DNA from: JBHWPB01 sp043424675
GTDB lineage: Bacteria; Bacillota; Bacilli; Lactobacillales; Carnobacteriaceae_A
DNA: 14,102 nucleotides
Assembly: GCA_043424675.1 (NCBI GenBank)
Contig: JBHWPB010000062.1
Span: 1-14,102 of the forward strand
Direction of reading: 5' to 3'
The notes under the pieces were generated by a model, which ran no database searches, was not told the origin of the DNA, and saw only the letters and a list, made by a program, of their open reading frames with translations. This document shows positions 1 through 7,847 of the stretch, one piece after another; positions within the stretch are counted from its first letter, which is position 1; each line of letters opens with the position of its first letter. Both the position numbers and the translations under genes were made by a program.

Positions 1-5
1 TGACT

Positions 6-54
6 CAGCTGGAGCTATGGATTAATTTCCATAGCTCCAGCTGCTGTTTTGTTT
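6..54 (+). terminator. Intrinsic terminator of the upstream gene (probably dnaN)
   Basis: A perfect 15-bp inverted repeat (CAGCTGGAGCTATGG at 6-20, complement at 29-43) with an 8-nt loop is followed by the T-rich tail CTGTTTTGTTTG. This is the form of a Rho-independent terminator. Any gene it serves ends before the window; dnaN is the usual left neighbour of yaaA-recF, but that is inference. The strong promoter at 163-191 fits a transcriptional break here. Confidence 0.85.
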
Positions 55-162
55 GTACATGTTGTAAGTTAAAAAAATAAGTTCTCAGACGTTTTCATCT
101 TTTTGGATAATATGTATGAATAGCCTCAAACAGACTAAAACTGCTTATAAAGGCGATTAAAT

Positions 163-191
163 TTGAAGTTTAGTTAAAATTAGAGTATAAT
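163..191 (+). promoter_or_regulatory. Sigma-A promoter of the yaaA-recF-gyrB-gyrA operon
   Basis: The -35 element TTGAAG (163-168) and a consensus -10 TATAAT (186-191) are separated by exactly 17 bp. Transcription should start near 198, giving a leader of about 60 nt before yaaA that contains the hairpin at 211-229. It is the only clear promoter ahead of the four-gene operon. Confidence 0.85.
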
Positions 192-210
192 ACACTATAG
201 TGAAACCTTG

Positions 211-229
211 GCGTGGCAGGAAGCCACGC
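211..229 (+). promoter_or_regulatory. 5'-UTR hairpin in the yaaA leader
   Basis: A perfect 7-bp GC-rich stem (GCGTGGC at 211-217, GCCACGC at 223-229) with a 5-nt loop sits about 13 nt after the predicted transcription start. The short tail TAATTTTG follows it. It could stabilise the 5' end of the mRNA or act as a weak attenuator; the T-tract is too short for a convincing terminator. Confidence 0.5.
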
Positions 230-257
230 TAATTTTGTGAGATGGAGTGTGAGTAAA

Positions 258-491
258 ATGATAGACGAACATAGTTTCCCTATAAACACGGAATACATTA
301 CCTTAGGACAATTTTTAAAAAGTATCGATATGATTGAGAGTGGCGGTATGGCTAAGCATTTTCTAGAGAATTATTATGTCTTAGTGGATGGAGAAGAAGA
401 AGAGCGCCGCGGAAAAAAACTTTATCCTGGAACAATTGTTGAATTTCCAGAGGCAGCACGATATGAAATTATAAAAGATACTGGAAATTAA
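258..491 (+). CDS. yaaA: YaaA, S4-domain RNA-binding-like protein
   Basis: A 77-residue protein of the YaaA family: a small S4-like domain encoded between dnaN and recF in most Bacilli. The diagnostic stretches INTEYITLGQFLK near the N-terminus and RRGKKLYPG near the C-terminus are both visible. The reading frame is open upstream to a GTG at 213, but that region forms the leader hairpin. The chosen ATG (258) gives the usual family length and is preceded by GGAG at 244-247; a GTG at 249 in the same frame is an alternative. It is the first gene of the recF-gyrase operon, ending 5 nt before recF. Family members are thought to bind RNA or ribosomes through the S4 fold; the precise role is not established here. 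Confidence 0.88.
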   Translation: MIDEHSFPINTEYITLGQFLKSIDMIESGGMAKHFLENYYVLVDGEEEERRGKKLYPGTIVEFPEAARYEIIKDTGN

Positions 492-496
492 AAGCG

Positions 497-1624
497 ATGA
501 TTCTTGAATCATTACAGCTTAAAAACTTCAGAAACTATCAAGATGTGGATATCTCTTTTTCCAAAGGAATCAATATCTTAATCGGCAATAATGCTCAAGG
601 TAAGACGAATTTACTGGAAAGTATCTATGTGCTTGCTTTAGCACGCAGTCACCGAACATCAAAAGATAACGAGATGATTCGTTTTGGAGAAGAAGCGAGT
701 CGCATCAGCGGTGTAGTAAAAACAGAGCGGTCGCAGTTTCCTTTAGAAATTATTCTTTCCAAACAAGGAAAAAAAGCAAAAGTAAACCACTTGCTCCAAC
801 GCTCTTTAAGTGACTATATCGGGCACTTGAAGGTCGTCTTATTTGCGCCGGAAGATCTGTCTCTAGTCAAAGGAGCTCCTTCTGAACGAAGAGGTTTTAT
901 TGACCGAGAACTAGGGCAAATTGACGCAGTTTATCTTTACCATATCACTCAATATAATCGAATTCTCAAACAACGTAATCAATATTTAAAAGATATACGC
1001 AGACAACCTGGCAAAAGTGATGAAATTTATTTAGAGGTCTTAACGGAACAATTAGCTGTGGAAGCAAGCGAAGTGATCAAAGAGCGAGTTTGGTTCATTG
1101 AAAACTTGAACAAATGGGCCAAAACTATACATGAAGAAATTACTCAGGGAGAAGAAAAACTTCATATTTCGTATCAGACCTCCATCAAAGCAGAAGATTA
1201 CATTGATACAGAGGCTTTATTTGTTTTATTAATGGACCATTATAAAAGAAATAAAAAAAGAGATAGAGAACAGGGAAATACCTTCATAGGCCCTCATCGT
1301 GATGATATTTCTTTTTATATTAATGATAAAAATGTCCAGACTTATGGTTCCCAAGGCCAACAGCGGACCACTGCTTTAAGTACTAAATTGGCAGAAATTG
1401 ACTTGATTAAAGAAACAACTGGTTTTTATCCTGTTTTATTATTAGATGATGTCCTTTCAGAACTAGACGATCATAGACAAACTCATCTGCTTAAAGCAAC
1501 TCAGTCTAAAGTTCAAACTTTTTTAACGACGACAAGTATTGAAGGTATTGAAAGACAAGTGATTGACAATCCCACACTTTATAGAATTAAGGATGGAAAT
1601 ATAGAAACGGAGAATGATGAGTAA
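497..1624 (+). CDS. recF: RecF, DNA replication/repair SMC-like ATPase
   Basis: 375 residues, close to the usual RecF length of about 370. RecF is a cytoplasmic ABC-type ATPase that, with RecO and RecR, loads RecA at single-strand gaps during recombinational repair and replication restart. The N-terminus (LQLKNFRNYQ) is typical. The Walker A motif GNNAQGKT is at residues 30-37, the ABC signature GSQGQQR at 284-290, and Walker B LLLDDVLSELD at about 314-324, followed by the D-loop and the TFLTTT strand. It starts 5 nt after yaaA with only a weak Shine-Dalgarno (GGAAAT), so translation is probably coupled to yaaA. It ends 2 nt before gyrB. No missing motif or truncation is seen. Confidence 0.97.
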   Translation: MILESLQLKNFRNYQDVDISFSKGINILIGNNAQGKTNLLESIYVLALARSHRTSKDNEMIRFGEEASRISGVVKTERSQFPLEIILSKQGKKAKVNHLLQRSLSDYIGHLKVVLFAPEDLSLVKGAPSERRGFIDRELGQIDAVYLYHITQYNRILKQRNQYLKDIRRQPGKSDEIYLEVLTEQLAVEASEVIKERVWFIENLNKWAKTIHEEITQGEEKLHISYQTSIKAEDYIDTEALFVLLMDHYKRNKKRDREQGNTFIGPHRDDISFYINDKNVQTYGSQGQQRTTALSTKLAEIDLIKETTGFYPVLLLDDVLSELDDHRQTHLLKATQSKVQTFLTTTSIEGIERQVIDNPTLYRIKDGNIETENDE

Positions 1625-1626
1625 AC

Positions 1627-3555
1627 ATGGCAGAAAACAATACAAACAAGCAGAGTGAATATAACGCGAGTCAAATTGAGGTGTTAGAGGGTCTCGAAGC
1701 TGTCCGTAAGCGACCAGGTATGTATATTGGGTCAACGAGCTCTGTCGGTTTACACCATTTGGTATGGGAGATTGTGGACAACTCGATTGACGAAGCGATG
1801 GCAGGCTTTGCAGAGAATATCGTAGTGGAAGTCAATGAAGATGAATCTATTACAGTCACAGATGATGGGCGCGGGATTCCGGTGGATATTCAAGAAAAAA
1901 CTGGGCGCCCTGCCGTAGAGACTGTTTTAACCGTTCTCCACGCTGGAGGAAAATTTGGCGGTGGAGGTTATAAAGTATCTGGAGGTCTTCATGGGGTAGG
2001 ATCTGCTGTTGTCAATGCTTTATCAGAATGGTTTAAGGTGACAATCTACAAGGACGGTACTATTTATGAACAGGAATATGAAAGAGGCACACCAAAATAT
2101 GATCTTAAGATAGTCGGCGAAACAGACAAGCAAGGAACAGTCATCACTTTCCTCGCAGACGATCAGATCTTCGAAGAGCCGCTTACCTACAGTTTTGAGA
2201 CAATGAATGAGCGCATTCAGGAACTAGCCTTTTTAAACAAAGGATTGAATATTACCTTAATCGACCACCGACCTGAAGAAAAAGAAGAAAGAAGTTATCA
2301 CTACGAAGGGGGGATAAAAAGCTACGCTCGCTATTTAACAGAAGGTGAAAATCTCATCTATCCTGACCCTATCTACTTTGAAGACGAGCAAGATGATATT
2401 ACTGTTGAAGTCGCGATGATGCATTCTACAAAACACGTAGGAACGATCAAAAGTTTTGCTAACAATATTCATACAGTGGAAGGTGGCACACATGAAGTCG
2501 GTCTTCGTACTGCTTTGACGCGTACCATCAATGATTATGCCCGAAGCACTAATTTCTTAAAAGACAATGATGAAAACTTTTCTGGAGAAGATGTGCGGGA
2601 AGGATTAACAGTTGTACTTTCTGTTAAACACACGAATCCTCAATTTGAAGGACAGACAAAGACCAAGCTGGGAAACTCTGAGGTAAGAGGCATTACAGAC
2701 CGACTCTTTTCTACTAACTTTGCAAAATTCTTATTAGAAAATCCTACACCTGCGAAGAAAATTCTACAGAAAGCTAAAGTAGCTTATGATTCGCGTATGG
2801 CAGCCAAAAGAGCGCGTGATGCCACACGTAAGAAGAGTGGGTTAGAAATCAGTAATCTTCCAGGAAAGCTCGCCGACTCATCTTCTAAAGATCCTGAAAT
2901 CAATGAACTCTTTATTGTGGAGGGAGATTCAGCCGGCGGTTCTGCTAAACAAGCACGTAATCGTGAATACCAAGCTATCCTTCCTATCCGAGGTAAGATT
3001 TTAAACGTTGAAAAAGCAACTCTGGACCGCATTACAGCCAATGAAGAGATCCGCACCATGTTCACAGCGCTCGGGACAGGATTTGGAGAGAACTTTGACG
3101 CGTCAGAAGTACGCTACCACAAGCTTATTATCATGACAGATGCAGATGTAGACGGCGCTCATATTAACACCTTGCTGCTCACCCTGCTCTACCGATATAT
3201 GCGTCCAATGATTGAAGAAGGTTACGTCTATCTTGCACAGCCTCCTCTATATTCCGTAAGACAAGGTAAAAAACGAGAATTTATTCAAACCGACCGAGAA
3301 TTAGAAACATATCTGGCACATATCCCAGAATCACCTAAACCAGAGATCCAACGCTACAAAGGTTTAGGAGAGATGGATGCCAATGAATTGTGGGAAACGA
3401 CAATGAATCCTGAAAATCGAACCTTGATACGTATGACGATTGACGATGCTGAAGAATCTAACAGAGTGATAGAGATGCTCATGGGCGATGAAGTCCCACC
3501 GCGTCGTGAATTTATTGAAGAAAATGCCCAATACGTGGACAATATTGACTTATGA
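1627..3555 (+). CDS. gyrB: DNA gyrase subunit B
   Basis: 642 residues, the normal size for Gram-positive GyrB. This is the ATPase subunit of the A2B2 type II topoisomerase that introduces negative supercoils. The GHKL ATP-binding region shows E48 and N52 in VWEIVDNSIDEA, D79 and the DDGRGIP loop (79-85), and the G-rich lid GGKFGGGGYKVSGGLHGVG; the QTKTKLGN switch-lysine loop follows. The TOPRIM domain has the catalytic glutamate E432 (VEGDSAGG) and the Mg-binding aspartates D505, D507 and D509 (TDADVDGAHI). The C-terminal RYKGLGEMD motif is present. ATG 1627 lies 2 nt after the recF stop. The only Shine-Dalgarno candidate (GGAG, 1609-1612) is 14 nt away inside recF, so coupling to recF translation is likely. 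Context and motifs favour GyrB over ParE. Confidence 0.98.
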   Translation: MAENNTNKQSEYNASQIEVLEGLEAVRKRPGMYIGSTSSVGLHHLVWEIVDNSIDEAMAGFAENIVVEVNEDESITVTDDGRGIPVDIQEKTGRPAVETVLTVLHAGGKFGGGGYKVSGGLHGVGSAVVNALSEWFKVTIYKDGTIYEQEYERGTPKYDLKIVGETDKQGTVITFLADDQIFEEPLTYSFETMNERIQELAFLNKGLNITLIDHRPEEKEERSYHYEGGIKSYARYLTEGENLIYPDPIYFEDEQDDITVEVAMMHSTKHVGTIKSFANNIHTVEGGTHEVGLRTALTRTINDYARSTNFLKDNDENFSGEDVREGLTVVLSVKHTNPQFEGQTKTKLGNSEVRGITDRLFSTNFAKFLLENPTPAKKILQKAKVAYDSRMAAKRARDATRKKSGLEISNLPGKLADSSSKDPEINELFIVEGDSAGGSAKQARNREYQAILPIRGKILNVEKATLDRITANEEIRTMFTALGTGFGENFDASEVRYHKLIIMTDADVDGAHINTLLLTLLYRYMRPMIEEGYVYLAQPPLYSVRQGKKREFIQTDRELETYLAHIPESPKPEIQRYKGLGEMDANELWETTMNPENRTLIRMTIDDAEESNRVIEMLMGDEVPPRREFIEENAQYVDNIDL

Positions 3556-3566
3556 TAATAGAACAA

Positions 3567-3574
3567 AAGGAGGT
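3567..3574 (+). promoter_or_regulatory. Strong ribosome binding site of gyrA
   Basis: AAGGAGGT is an essentially perfect Shine-Dalgarno 11 nt before the gyrA ATG, in the 30-nt gyrB-gyrA gap. No promoter is evident in the gap, so gyrA is expected to be co-transcribed with gyrB but translated independently. Confidence 0.85.
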
Positions 3575-3585
3575 TCCTATAATAA

Positions 3586-6057
3586 ATGGTTGATCATTAT
3601 AATGAAAATATACAATATGCTGAACTGTCTCAAGAGATGCGGAATTCTTTCCTAGATTATGCGATGAGTGTTATTGTTTCGCGTGCCCTTCCCGATGTCC
3701 GGGATGGATTGAAACCTGTTCACCGCCGTATTTTATATGGAATGAATGAGTTAGGTATAACACCTGATAAAGGTTACAAGAAATCTGCACGTATCGTTGG
3801 GGACGTTATGGGGAAATACCACCCTCATGGAGACTCGGCAATTTATGAATCGATGGTAAGGATGGCACAAGATTTCTCTTTCCGCTATGAACTGATTGAC
3901 GGCCACGGAAACTTTGGCTCAGTCGATGGCGATGGCGCTGCTGCCATGCGTTATACAGAAGCGCGTATGAGCAAAATTTCTTTAGAGATGCTGCGTGATA
4001 TCAATAAAAATACGGTAGATTTTCAAGATAACTATGATGGAGAAGAAAGAGAACCTGAGGTACTTCCTGCTCGTTTTCCTAACTTACTCGTCAACGGAGC
4101 ATCCGGCATTGCTGTGGGGATGGCTACTAATATTCCTCCTCACAATTTAGGAGAGACAATCGATGCAGCGATTATGTTGCTCCATAATCCAGATGCAGAG
4201 ATTCAAGACCTAATGGAAGCCGTACCTGGACCAGACTTCCCTACTGGCGGAACTGTACTTGGCAAGTCTGGGATCCGTAAGGCTTATGAAACAGGACGCG
4301 GAAGCATCATATTACGTGCAAAAGCAAGAATTGAAGTTCTCGAAACTGGTAGAGAACTCATCATTGTTGATGAAATACCTTACCAAGTGAATAAAGCAAA
4401 AATGATTGAAAAAATTGCCGAGCTCGTTCGAGATAAAATGATTGATGGCATCACGGAGTTACGGGATGAATCTGACCAAAATGGAATGAGAATCGTTATC
4501 GGCGTACGACGTGATACATCTGCTGGTGTTGTCTTAAATAATTTATATAAACAGACACAAATGCAAACTTCTTTTGGCTTCAACATGCTTGCTATTGTGG
4601 ATGGCGTTCCAAAAACACTGTCGCTCAAACAAATTTTAGAAGAGTACCTCAAACATCAGCGCCAAGTAGTCGAACGTCGTACACGCTTTGATAAACAAAA
4701 AGCAGAAAATCGTGCTCACATTCTCGCTGGGCTGCGCATAGCACTTGATAATATTAATGAAATTATTCGTATTATTCGCAGCTCGGAAGAATCAAGTGTA
4801 GCTAAACAGACTCTGATTGAGCGTTTCGAGCTCTCTGATAAGCAAGCGCAATCTATACTCGATATGAGATTAGTGCGCTTGACGGGTTTAGAACGTGATA
4901 AAATAAATAATGAATATGATGAAAAAATGGAATTGATCAGAGATTTAACTGATATTCTTAATCGTCCAGAACGAATCGATCAGATTATTGATGAAGAACT
5001 CACAGAAGTTAAGCAAAAATATGGCGATGAGCGTCGTACAGAGCTCATGGTAGGTGAAGTATTAAGCCTTGAAGACGAAGACTTGATTGAGGAAGAAGAG
5101 ATCACTATTCTTCTGACAGAAGATGGTTATGTGAAGCGCATGCCTAGTGAAGAGTTCAAATCACAACATCGTGGCGGCCGTGGAGTAAAAGGTATAAGCA
5201 CACATGATGAAGATTACGTGAGCCAAATCCTGACATGCTCTACGCATGATCTTATTTTGTCCTTTACTAATAAAGGAAAAATTTATCGTGTGAAAGGATA
5301 TGAGATACCGGAGTATGGTCGTTCAGCTAAAGGGCTTCCTATCATCAACATTATGAATATTGGATCTGATGAATCTATTGAAGCAATGGTCAGTCTCGAA
5401 GATAAACCTCAAGGAGATGAACACTTATTCTTTGTAACAAAAAACGGAACAGTAAAGAGAACCTTGCTCGAAGAATTCCGTAATATTAGAACAAGTGGGA
5501 TTATCGCAATTAAACTGAATGAAGATGATGAGCTCATAGATGTATTTGTCACACAAGGCGATGATAATATTATTATTGGAACCCAGCAAGGCTATGCTGT
5601 AAGTTTTAGCGAGACAGATGTCCGCAGTATGGGACGTAATACCACAGGGGTAAGAGGTGCCAACTTACGTGAAGGCGATCAAGTCATTGGAGCTTCTACC
5701 CTGCCCGAAGCTTCTGATGTCCTCGTAGTAAGTGAAAAGGGATATGGAAAACGTACCAAAGCTGAAGAGTATCCTGTTCGTGGCCGGGGCGGAAAAGGTA
5801 TTATTACGTTAAATGTTACAGATAAAAATGGACCTCTCAAAGCTTTGATGACTGTAGAAGGAGAAGAAGATATCCTCTTGATGACTTCAGAAGGAATTAT
5901 GATTCGCTTTGAAGTTGGAAATGTCTCAACTACGGGACGTGCGACCCAAGGTGTTCGCTTAGTGAGAATGGACGAGGGTGTTTACGTTACAACAGCTGAA
6001 AAGCTCATTGAATCTAGTGAGGATGACGAGGAAAATTCGGCAAACGAAGTAGAATAA
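3586..6057 (+). CDS. gyrA: DNA gyrase subunit A
   Basis: 823 residues, matching Bacilli GyrA (about 820-890). It is the DNA-cleaving and DNA-wrapping subunit of gyrase. The winged-helix/tower region carries the catalytic tyrosine Y123 in AAMRYTEAR, with R122 beside it. The quinolone-resistance-determining region HPHGDSAIYES has S84 and E88, the residues of quinolone-susceptible enzymes. The C-terminal beta-pinwheel starts near residue 500. It has a GyrA box written QHRGGRG (527-533) instead of QRRGG(K/R)G, and repeating blade motifs such as GRSAKGLP, GRNTTGVRG, GRGGKGII and GRATQGVR. The acidic tail (EDDEENSANEVE) is common in the family. Pairing with gyrB plus the GyrA box argue against ParC. 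Confidence 0.98.
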   Translation: MVDHYNENIQYAELSQEMRNSFLDYAMSVIVSRALPDVRDGLKPVHRRILYGMNELGITPDKGYKKSARIVGDVMGKYHPHGDSAIYESMVRMAQDFSFRYELIDGHGNFGSVDGDGAAAMRYTEARMSKISLEMLRDINKNTVDFQDNYDGEEREPEVLPARFPNLLVNGASGIAVGMATNIPPHNLGETIDAAIMLLHNPDAEIQDLMEAVPGPDFPTGGTVLGKSGIRKAYETGRGSIILRAKARIEVLETGRELIIVDEIPYQVNKAKMIEKIAELVRDKMIDGITELRDESDQNGMRIVIGVRRDTSAGVVLNNLYKQTQMQTSFGFNMLAIVDGVPKTLSLKQILEEYLKHQRQVVERRTRFDKQKAENRAHILAGLRIALDNINEIIRIIRSSEESSVAKQTLIERFELSDKQAQSILDMRLVRLTGLERDKINNEYDEKMELIRDLTDILNRPERIDQIIDEELTEVKQKYGDERRTELMVGEVLSLEDEDLIEEEEITILLTEDGYVKRMPSEEFKSQHRGGRGVKGISTHDEDYVSQILTCSTHDLILSFTNKGKIYRVKGYEIPEYGRSAKGLPIINIMNIGSDESIEAMVSLEDKPQGDEHLFFVTKNGTVKRTLLEEFRNIRTSGIIAIKLNEDDELIDVFVTQGDDNIIIGTQQGYAVSFSETDVRSMGRNTTGVRGANLREGDQVIGASTLPEASDVLVVSEKGYGKRTKAEEYPVRGRGGKGIITLNVTDKNGPLKALMTVEGEEDILLMTSEGIMIRFEVGNVSTTGRATQGVRLVRMDEGVYVTTAEKLIESSEDDEENSANEVE

Positions 6058-6096
6058 CTAAGCTCTTCTTGCTTAGATAAGCTGCAATTCCAGACG

Positions 6097-6129
6097 AAAG
6101 GAATGTTTCACGTGAAACATTCCTTTTTT
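6097..6129 (+). terminator. gyrA-operon terminator built on a parS palindrome
   Basis: A perfect 30-bp palindrome (6097-6126) runs into six T residues (6124-6129) 40 nt after the gyrA stop. In RNA it can form a long stem with a minimal loop at the CACGTG centre, ending in a U-tract, so it should act as an intrinsic terminator. The first ATTCC (6087-6091) could alternatively pair with GGAAT (6100-6104), but that stem is shorter and looks less favourable. Confidence 0.7.
6104..6119. other. parS site 1 (ParB/Spo0J-binding centromere)
   Basis: TGTTTCACGTGAAACA matches the known chromosomal parS consensus TGTTNCACGTGAAACA at every position. ParB (Spo0J) loads here as a CTP-dependent sliding clamp and recruits SMC to segregate and organise the origin region. 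It is the first of four identical copies in the window and sits at the centre of the 30-bp palindrome after gyrA. Confidence 0.92.
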
Positions 6130-6244
6130 ATTGGATAAAATATATTAAAATGACTTTCATAAACATGTGTAGAGGTCGCGGAAAAGAAGCGATATACAGC
6201 ATTCTTGGGTAAAGAACTGTGGAGAAGTTTATGACAAACTTGAT

Positions 6245-6361
6245 ATGGAAAATTTATTATTCTTGAAAAGAGCAAAACTAACAGAAAGTCAATTCAAATA
6301 TTTGGAAAGACAAGCTCAGAGTCTATTCTTGGAGTTGTCTTTTTTGTTGACAACTGACTAA
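6245..6361 (+). CDS. Possible small ORF or coding remnant, unrecognised
   Basis: A 38-codon ORF starting MENLLFLKRAKLTESQ and ending FLLTTD. The same frame is open upstream to 6173 without a start codon, so 62 codons lack a stop. The amino-acid composition looks protein-like (helical, mixed charge), but there is no Shine-Dalgarno before the ATG and I recognise no family. Its stop lies inside the ktrB promoter. It could be a decayed gene fragment or chance. Low confidence. Confidence 0.15.
   Translation: MENLLFLKRAKLTESQFKYLERQAQSLFLELSFLLTTD
6333..6355. promoter_or_regulatory. Inverted repeat over the ktrB -35 box (possible operator)
   Basis: AGTTGTC (6333-6339) and GACAACT (6349-6355) are perfect inverted 7-mers separated by 9 nt. 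The right arm overlaps the -35 hexamer TTGACA. The spacing suits a dimeric DNA-binding regulator. As an RNA hairpin it would matter only for transcripts reading through from upstream. No specific regulator can be named. Confidence 0.35.
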
Positions 6362-6375
6362 AGGGGGAATATTAT
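6347..6375 (+). promoter_or_regulatory. Promoter of the ktrB-ktrA operon
   Basis: Perfect -35 TTGACA (6347-6352), 17-bp spacer, -10 TATTAT (6370-6375). The start is predicted near 6382, leaving a leader of about 100 nt before ktrB. The nearly ideal elements predict strong basal transcription, possibly tempered by the overlapping inverted repeat. Confidence 0.85.
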
Positions 6376-6481
6376 GTATTGAGTTGAAAGTGCTCAATCA
6401 CTGATTCTAGTTGGTTTTTGAGGTATGTTAATCATAATAAGGCAACTTATGGTGTAAATATAAAGAAAATAAGGTGTTAAT

Positions 6482-7816
6482 ATGTCAAAAATTTTAGACA
6501 AAATGTCTATCCCTCAAATTATTATGTTAGCTTATGCAAGTTTGATTTTGACAGGAGGAGTTTTACTAAGTTTCCCCTTTTCGTCAGCGAACGGAGAAGC
6601 TACTGCTTTTCTTGATGCTTTGTTTACAGCGACTTCCGCTACAGCAGTGACAGGTCAAGTGACGCTGAACACTGCCGAACACTGGAACTATGTGGGCAAG
6701 ACTATTATTATTACGTTGATAGAGATTGGCGGACTTGGATTTATGACGGTATGGGCGATGCTTTACAATTATATCGTGGGCCGCCCCAATCTAAAACAAA
6801 GGCAGGTCGTTGCAGAATCTCTTTCGTTAAGTGGCGGCGATAAGTTGGAAGTTCAAGTCGGATCTATTATAAAAATTGCTTTGTCCATTCAATTGATTGG
6901 AGCTGTCTTACTCTCTTTCATTTTTATTCCCGATTATGGTTTGACAGAGGGAATCTATTTTTCCTTCTTTCACAGTATCTCAGCATTTTGTAATGCAGGA
7001 TTTGATATTATTGGAGACAGTTTAATCAGTTACAATAATAATCCCTTTATTCTATTAGTTATTGCTGGATTGATTATGGCTGGAGGACTGGGATTCATCG
7101 TTTGGGAAGACATCATCAATTTTCCTAGAACACGTAAGATTAGAAAATATTCTAAAATTGTCTTGATTACGACAATCTCTATCTGGATTATAGGGACAAT
7201 CCTATTTGCAGTTATGGAAAGTGGTAACGGAACTTTCGACCATCTGTCTTGGTGGGAACAACTTGTAAATTATTTTTTCTTATCCGTTACACCGAGAACA
7301 GCTGGCTATGTCAATATTGATTATTCAACTCTAAGCCTAGGCAGCATCTTTTTGACTATTTTATTGATGTTTATAGGTGCATCGTCAGCATCGACAGGGG
7401 GCGGGATAAAGGTTACCACACTAGTTGTTATGTTAGTCGTCCTCTATCGTTCAGCGAATCGTGAACCTTACCGTGTCGTCAATCGTTCTATATCCCAAGA
7501 TACGGTCCGTCGCGCCTTCTTTATTTTCGGGTCTGGGATTATGATTGCAGGCGTGGCGACTTTTATTTTATTAAACACAGAAACAATTCCGGCAAACTTT
7601 GGTATCGAGTATATCATGGTTGAAGTTTTCTCTTGTTTAGGAACAGTCGGCTTGACGATGGGGCTGACTCCAGATTTAACGGCAATAGGAAAAATAGTCC
7701 TCATTATGTTGATGTTGATCGGCCGGGTAGGGATCATCACTTTCTTATGGTCATTCGCTGGCAAGAAACATGACTCAAGAATAAAATATGTAGATATGAA
7801 TATTTTAGTTGGCTAA
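6482..7816 (+). CDS. ktrB: KtrB/TrkH-family potassium transporter, membrane channel subunit
   Basis: 444 residues, the length of KtrB proteins. It is an integral membrane protein of the Trk/Ktr/HKT superfamily, made of four M1-P-M2 repeats, that forms the K+ (usually Na+-dependent) uptake pore with a cytoplasmic KtrA ring. All four selectivity-filter loops are visible with their glycines: SATAVTG (G58), AFCNAGFD (G173), TPRTAGY (G275) and LGTVGLT (G390). The conserved SSASTGGGIK segment near 300-310 is present. The ATG is preceded by AAGGTG (6471-6476, 5-nt spacing). It has its own promoter and is followed 31 nt later by ktrA, so the two form an operon. KtrB is preferred to the longer TrkH because of the size and the short RCK partner; substrate ion coupling cannot be read from sequence. 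Confidence 0.93.
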   Translation: MSKILDKMSIPQIIMLAYASLILTGGVLLSFPFSSANGEATAFLDALFTATSATAVTGQVTLNTAEHWNYVGKTIIITLIEIGGLGFMTVWAMLYNYIVGRPNLKQRQVVAESLSLSGGDKLEVQVGSIIKIALSIQLIGAVLLSFIFIPDYGLTEGIYFSFFHSISAFCNAGFDIIGDSLISYNNNPFILLVIAGLIMAGGLGFIVWEDIINFPRTRKIRKYSKIVLITTISIWIIGTILFAVMESGNGTFDHLSWWEQLVNYFFLSVTPRTAGYVNIDYSTLSLGSIFLTILLMFIGASSASTGGGIKVTTLVVMLVVLYRSANREPYRVVNRSISQDTVRRAFFIFGSGIMIAGVATFILLNTETIPANFGIEYIMVEVFSCLGTVGLTMGLTPDLTAIGKIVLIMLMLIGRVGIITFLWSFAGKKHDSRIKYVDMNILVG

Positions 7817-7847
7817 CTAAATTACTTTGAAAAAGAGGGAAAGTATA

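Larger units (their letters stand above)
6058..6481 (+). other. 424-nt gyrA-ktrB intergenic region
   Basis: In order it holds: a small hairpin directly after the gyrA stop (CTAAGC at 6058-6063, GCTTAG at 6071-6076); the parS palindrome/terminator (6097-6129); about 200 nt of unexplained sequence (6130-6330); an inverted repeat over a perfect -35 box; the ktrB promoter (6347-6375); and a leader of about 100 nt. The unexplained part has two predicted hairpins. One is ACAG and TTCTT (6196-6206) against AAGAACTGT (6212-6220). The other is AAGTTT (6225-6230) against AAACTT (6236-6241). An open frame runs from 6173 to 6361. I recognise no known riboswitch with confidence. Confidence 0.75.

Noticed and set aside
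213..257. N-terminal extension of yaaA from a GTG at 213
   Set aside because: The extra residues match nothing in the YaaA family, the region forms a hairpin in the leader, and a better start with normal family length lies at 258.
1523..4652. Antisense open frames opposite recF, gyrB and gyrA (for example 2784-3065 and 4380-4652, minus strand)
   Set aside because: They lie wholly or almost wholly inside strongly conserved genes, have no ribosome binding sites or recognisable domains, and are codon-bias shadows. The same applies to those at 7468-7764, 9298-9489, 12169-12357 and 13449-13739.
6170..6345. Lysine riboswitch or ydaO c-di-AMP riboswitch ahead of ktrB
   Set aside because: Only edge fragments resembling a lysine box are present, the conserved core is missing, the ydaO core motifs are absent, and the ktrB promoter lies downstream of the segment, so it would not be in the ktr leader.
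7827..7847. N-terminal extension of ktrA from a TTG at 7827
   Set aside because: The extension would cover the Shine-Dalgarno GAGGGA; ATG 7848 gives the standard MKKTIGVLGLG start.
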